Positions 61,461 to 64,000 of a stretch of DNA of 64,000 nucleotides are shown here, piece after piece. This DNA comes from Sciscionella sediminilitoris (GTDB taxonomy: Bacteria > Actinomycetota > Actinomycetes > Mycobacteriales > Pseudonocardiaceae): contig NZ_JALM01000036.1 of NCBI RefSeq assembly GCF_000737195.2, positions 231,069-295,068 of the forward strand, in the 5' to 3' direction. The notes under the pieces were generated by a model. It ran no database searches. It was not told where the DNA came from and was given only the letters and a program-made list of their open reading frames with translations. Both the position numbers and the translations under genes were made by a program. Numbering within the stretch: the first letter of the stretch is position 1; each line of letters opens with the position of its first letter.

Positions 61461-62371
61461 GCGGCATGACCGGTTCGGACAATCCACTCGTCGACAAGAA
61501 CTCCCGGTTCGAATGGGGCGACTACACACCCATCCAGGATGGCGGCGACCAGGGCGGCACGCAGTGGTGGAACCCGTTCACCCCAGGGCAGGGCTACACC
61601 ACGGACAAGACCGATCTCGACAGGTTCAGCCACTGGTTCGAGGGGGCGCCGATCGTCAATGACGCCGTGACCATCGCCCAGAACATCGACAAGGCGGCGC
61701 ACGGTGAAAAGCTGCAGGTGCACGACTGGATCGAGCAGTTCGCCGCCGGATACAGCCTCGGCACCTACGGTGTGGCGCTGGCCGAAGGCGATTGGGGCGG
61801 GACCGCGGTGGCGCCCGTCGTGTCCTGGGCGCTCGAACACGTCAAACCCTTGCGGCTACTGCTCGACGAGGTGACCGGCAACCAGGACACCGTCAACGCG
61901 GTCGCCAACACCTGGGAGAACATGGCCGGGGCCCTGCAGGAGGCGTCCAAGAACTACGCGGACAAGGTCGAACGGACCGTGCAGTTCTGGCAGGGCGATG
62001 CCGCGGACGCCTACCGGGAACACGCGCGGCAGCTGGTCGGCGCCCTCGCTTCCGCCGGTGTCATGTGCCACTCCTGGGCCACGCTCATCCGCATCGTCAG
62101 CGAAATCGTCGGCATCGTGCACGACTTCATCAGAGAACTCATCGCCGCCGTTGTCGGGCAGATCGTCCAGGACCTGGTCGAGGCGGCGACCGTGGTCGGC
62201 GCCGCGGCGATTCCCGAACAGACCACGGGCGAGGTCGTGCGGGCCAGCGGGATCGCGGCGAAGGCCGTCGCGAAGGCGGTGGAGGGGGCGTTCAAGATCG
62301 AGGGACTCATCCCGAAAATCCTCACGATCCTCGACGAGATCGCGAAAATCATCGAACGCCTCGAAGACTGA
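61457..62371 (+). CDS. WXG-like protein of the second secretion cassette
   Basis: 304 aa; GTG start overlapping the previous stop (ATG at 61466 is possible). A polar N-terminal ~60 residues rich in W and G precede helices with the hairpin turn FWQGDAADAYREHARQL near residue 178, a WXG-type site, and then a long hydrophobic helical stretch (~215-260) before a final amphipathic helix. It mirrors the protein at 5549 in layout but not in length or tail. No toxin or enzyme motif is seen. Probably a secreted or membrane-interacting type VII substrate. Confidence 0.68.
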   Translation: MSGMTGSDNPLVDKNSRFEWGDYTPIQDGGDQGGTQWWNPFTPGQGYTTDKTDLDRFSHWFEGAPIVNDAVTIAQNIDKAAHGEKLQVHDWIEQFAAGYSLGTYGVALAEGDWGGTAVAPVVSWALEHVKPLRLLLDEVTGNQDTVNAVANTWENMAGALQEASKNYADKVERTVQFWQGDAADAYREHARQLVGALASAGVMCHSWATLIRIVSEIVGIVHDFIRELIAAVVGQIVQDLVEAATVVGAAAIPEQTTGEVVRASGIAAKAVAKAVEGAFKIEGLIPKILTILDEIAKIIERLED

Positions 62372-62500
62372 TCGGCGACCGTACAGCGGTGATGACATTT
62401 CGGCATCGAGCCAGATCATTTCCGTCTTGGACAGCCGCGAACGGATCGGCCAGACTGCGGGCATCGACACAGTGCATGCCGATCCGGGGACGGTGGGGAA

Positions 62501-63421
62501 ATGGGATCTCGAGACGCTTCTTTCGCGCGCAGAACACTGCTCACGGGAGCGCTCGCGCTCCCACTGGCAGCGTGCGGGACCGTCGAGGGGCGAGCACCTG
62601 CTGCGCCGAAATCCGCGGAAAAATCCCGAAGCAGCGCCGAGGAAGCCAGCACGCGGTTTTCGTCCCTGGAAAGGAAATACGATGCCCGCCTCGGTGTTTA
62701 CGCCCTCGCGACCGGGACCGGCGCATCCCTGGGATACCGGGAAGACGAGCGATTCGCATTCTGCTCCACCTTCAAAACACTCGCGGCAGCGGCCGTACTG
62801 CAGCGGAATCCCTTGTCCCACCTGAACAAAGTCATCACCTACGACAAGAACGAGGTGAACTCCATCTCGCCCATCACCGAGCGGCACATCGGGACCGGGA
62901 TGACCATCCGTCAGCTGTGCGACGCCGCCATCAGGTACAGCGACGGAACCGCGGGCAACCTCCTGATGCGCGACATCGGGGGACCGGGCCAGCTGACCCA
63001 CTACCTGCGCGGCCTCGGCGACACCGCCAGCAGAATGGACCAGTACGAACCCGAACTCAACCGAGACCCTCCCGGTGACCCGCGAGACACCACCACCCCA
63101 CGTTCGATCGCCCACGACTACCGGAAGATCGTGCTCGATGACGCACTTCCCCCGGAAAAACGGGCCCTCATCAAAGATTGGCTACAGCGCAACACCACCG
63201 GAGCGCAAAGCATTCGCGCCGGAGTGCCCCACGGCTGGGGCGTGGCCGACAAAACCGGGCACGGCGACTACGGACGAGCCAACGACATCGCCATCGTGAC
63301 CCCGCCGGGCCGCAACCCGCTCGTCATCGCGATCCTCTCCGATCGCGCGGGCTACACCGCCGAAGCGCGGTACCCCATCATCGCCGAAGCCGCCAAGTAC
63401 GTTGTTTCGGTGCTCGGCTAA
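62501..63421 (+). CDS. Class A beta-lactamase, Tat-exported lipoprotein
   Basis: 306 aa. Twin arginines at 10-11 precede a hydrophobic core and the lipobox LAAC with Cys25, so it should be exported by Tat and anchored to the membrane. All catalytic motifs are present: Ser89-Thr-Phe-Lys92, Ser147-Asp-Gly149 (SDG in place of SDN), Glu183-x-x-Leu-Asn (omega loop) and Lys251-Thr-Gly253. SDG variants occur in actinobacterial enzymes. It hydrolyses penicillins and perhaps cephalosporins at the cell surface. It follows the second secretion cassette by 129 bp but has no evident regulatory link. Confidence 0.93.
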   Translation: MGSRDASFARRTLLTGALALPLAACGTVEGRAPAAPKSAEKSRSSAEEASTRFSSLERKYDARLGVYALATGTGASLGYREDERFAFCSTFKTLAAAAVLQRNPLSHLNKVITYDKNEVNSISPITERHIGTGMTIRQLCDAAIRYSDGTAGNLLMRDIGGPGQLTHYLRGLGDTASRMDQYEPELNRDPPGDPRDTTTPRSIAHDYRKIVLDDALPPEKRALIKDWLQRNTTGAQSIRAGVPHGWGVADKTGHGDYGRANDIAIVTPPGRNPLVIAILSDRAGYTAEARYPIIAEAAKYVVSVLG

Positions 63422-63610
63422 AGGTGTCGCCGCAACGGCACCGGAACGGGCAGCAAGACCGTAAAATCAGGTGCGCACCCGACAAGGCAATATCCGAACC
63501 TGAACCTGCTGGTCAGCGGGTTATCGGTCTCGGTAGAGGAGCCGCATGCCAAGGTGCGCCGCGACGGATATCGCCACCCCTCTCGTCGGGAACTTCATGC
63601 TGGGCTGGAC

Positions 63611-64000
63611 TCAGGGGTGCGGGTCGGATGCGTCGAGCAGAGCGCGCAGCGTTCGTTGCAGGGTCACGCGATCGGCAGGATCGAGCGGCTCCAGTAGATC
63701 TTCCTCGATGTCGGCGTTCAGTGATCGGAGCTTCTTGGCGAATCGTCGGCCGGTGGGCGCGAGTTTCAGCACCCGTCGGCGCCGATCGGCGGGGTCGACC
63801 TGACGAATCAGCAGTCCCTGTTCGACCGAGGTCTCGATGATCGGCACCGCGTTGCGGGGGTCGATGCCCACCAATTCGGCCAGTCGTTGCTGGCCGAGTG
63901 GACCGATCTCGTCGAGGGTCAGCAGGAGCTTGTACTGACTTGAGGTCAGCTCGAGCTCGGCGAGCATGCCGGCCCACCGCTGCAGGACGAGCTTGCCGGC
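63611..64000 (-). CDS. MarR-family regulator, 5' end outside the window
   Basis: At least 129 residues; the open frame runs to the last base of the window, so the start is missing. The MarR winged helix is clear (LTSSQYKLLLTLDEIGPLGQQRLAELVGIDPRNAVPIIETSVEQGLLI and the wing DPADRRRRVLKLAP shown in parts), followed by the C-terminal dimer helix. An internal ATG at 63967 is not credible as the start because upstream codons continue the first helix. Target unknown. Confidence 0.85.
   Translation of the reverse strand, partial: AGKLVLQRWAGMLAELELTSSQYKLLLTLDEIGPLGQQRLAELVGIDPRNAVPIIETSVEQGLLIRQVDPADRRRRVLKLAPTGRRFAKKLRSLNADIEEDLLEPLDPADRVTLQRTLRALLDASDPHP

Noticed and set aside
1..64000. A search by eye for tRNA, rRNA, CRISPR arrays, integrases, attachment sites and replication origins.
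   Set aside because: No cloverleaf, conserved rRNA segment, regular repeat-spacer pattern, integrase gene or DnaA-box cluster was recognised. A tRNA scan would be needed to exclude small genes fully.

Overview
The window is high-GC actinobacterial DNA. The gene content fits a Pseudonocardiaceae-like actinomycete: an F420-dependent glucose-6-phosphate dehydrogenase, EspC/WXG100-type genes of the type VII secretion world, a CmtR-type metal sensor, 13E12/DUF222 HNH remnants, an IdeR/DmdR-type iron box and many GntR, MerR and MarR regulators. This is inferred from families only; no rRNA or other taxonomic marker is present.

Layout. 1-3277: end of a fatty-acid beta-oxidation operon (thiolase end, FadB-like trifunctional subunit, dienoyl-CoA isomerase). 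3436-6658: a three-gene YbaB / EspC-like / WXG-like cassette. 6768-10677: iron-regulated siderophore-interacting protein and the pntA1-pntA2-pntB transhydrogenase, each unit closed by a clear terminator. 10803-17652: IclR regulator, cobF, fgd, a GntR-TauE/SafE pair, and metE under a cobalamin riboswitch. 17694-19434: a DUF222 remnant, an ECF sigma factor, and a GntR regulator divergent from it. 19693-27695: a tight six-gene one-carbon operon (DmdA/LigM-like THF methyltransferase, MetF-like reductase, formate-THF ligase, DMGDH-like FAD/GcvT fusion, etfB, etfA). 27700-32056: MarR and flavin monooxygenase, GntR, FAH-family hydrolase and extradiol dioxygenase, which looks like aromatic meta-cleavage. 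32078-41000: an accessory zone with a small secreted cysteine-rich protein, a DUF885 peptidase / MFS / SRPBCC operon facing a prolyl oligopeptidase, a decayed ISL3 transposase and a decayed DUF222-HNH gene. 40951-49428: small regulator-enzyme pairs (AraC-isochorismatase, MerR, CmtR-CDF exporter, LLM oxidoreductase, Rrf2-old yellow enzyme, GNAT, MBL hydrolase, DUF6194, double-MerR). 49425-53519: dipeptide epimerase, cytosolic beta-lactamase-like hydrolase and APC permease, facing a GntR regulator. 53526-56506: 2H phosphoesterase, MerR-quinone oxidoreductase, and an OsmC-methyltransferase fusion. 56507-60124: M20 amidohydrolase, class C-like serine hydrolase and a broken oligopeptide ABC ATPase. 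60694-62371: a second YbaB / EspC / WXG cassette. 62501-64000: a Tat lipoprotein class A beta-lactamase and a MarR regulator cut by the window edge.

How the genes work together. The most coherent unit is 19693-27695. Methyl groups would be moved to THF by the GcvT-like enzyme and oxidised by the MetF-like enzyme. The DMGDH-like fusion would feed methylene-THF and pass electrons to the dedicated ETF. Formate-THF ligase could recover ATP and formate at the end. The true methyl donor cannot be read from sequence; methylated amines or sulfonium compounds, or methoxylated aromatics (given the ring-cleavage genes just downstream), are the main options. The two secretion-type cassettes are diverged copies of one design, and both EspC-like members carry a YxxxE signal. 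No tRNA, rRNA, CRISPR array, replication origin or intact transposon was seen.
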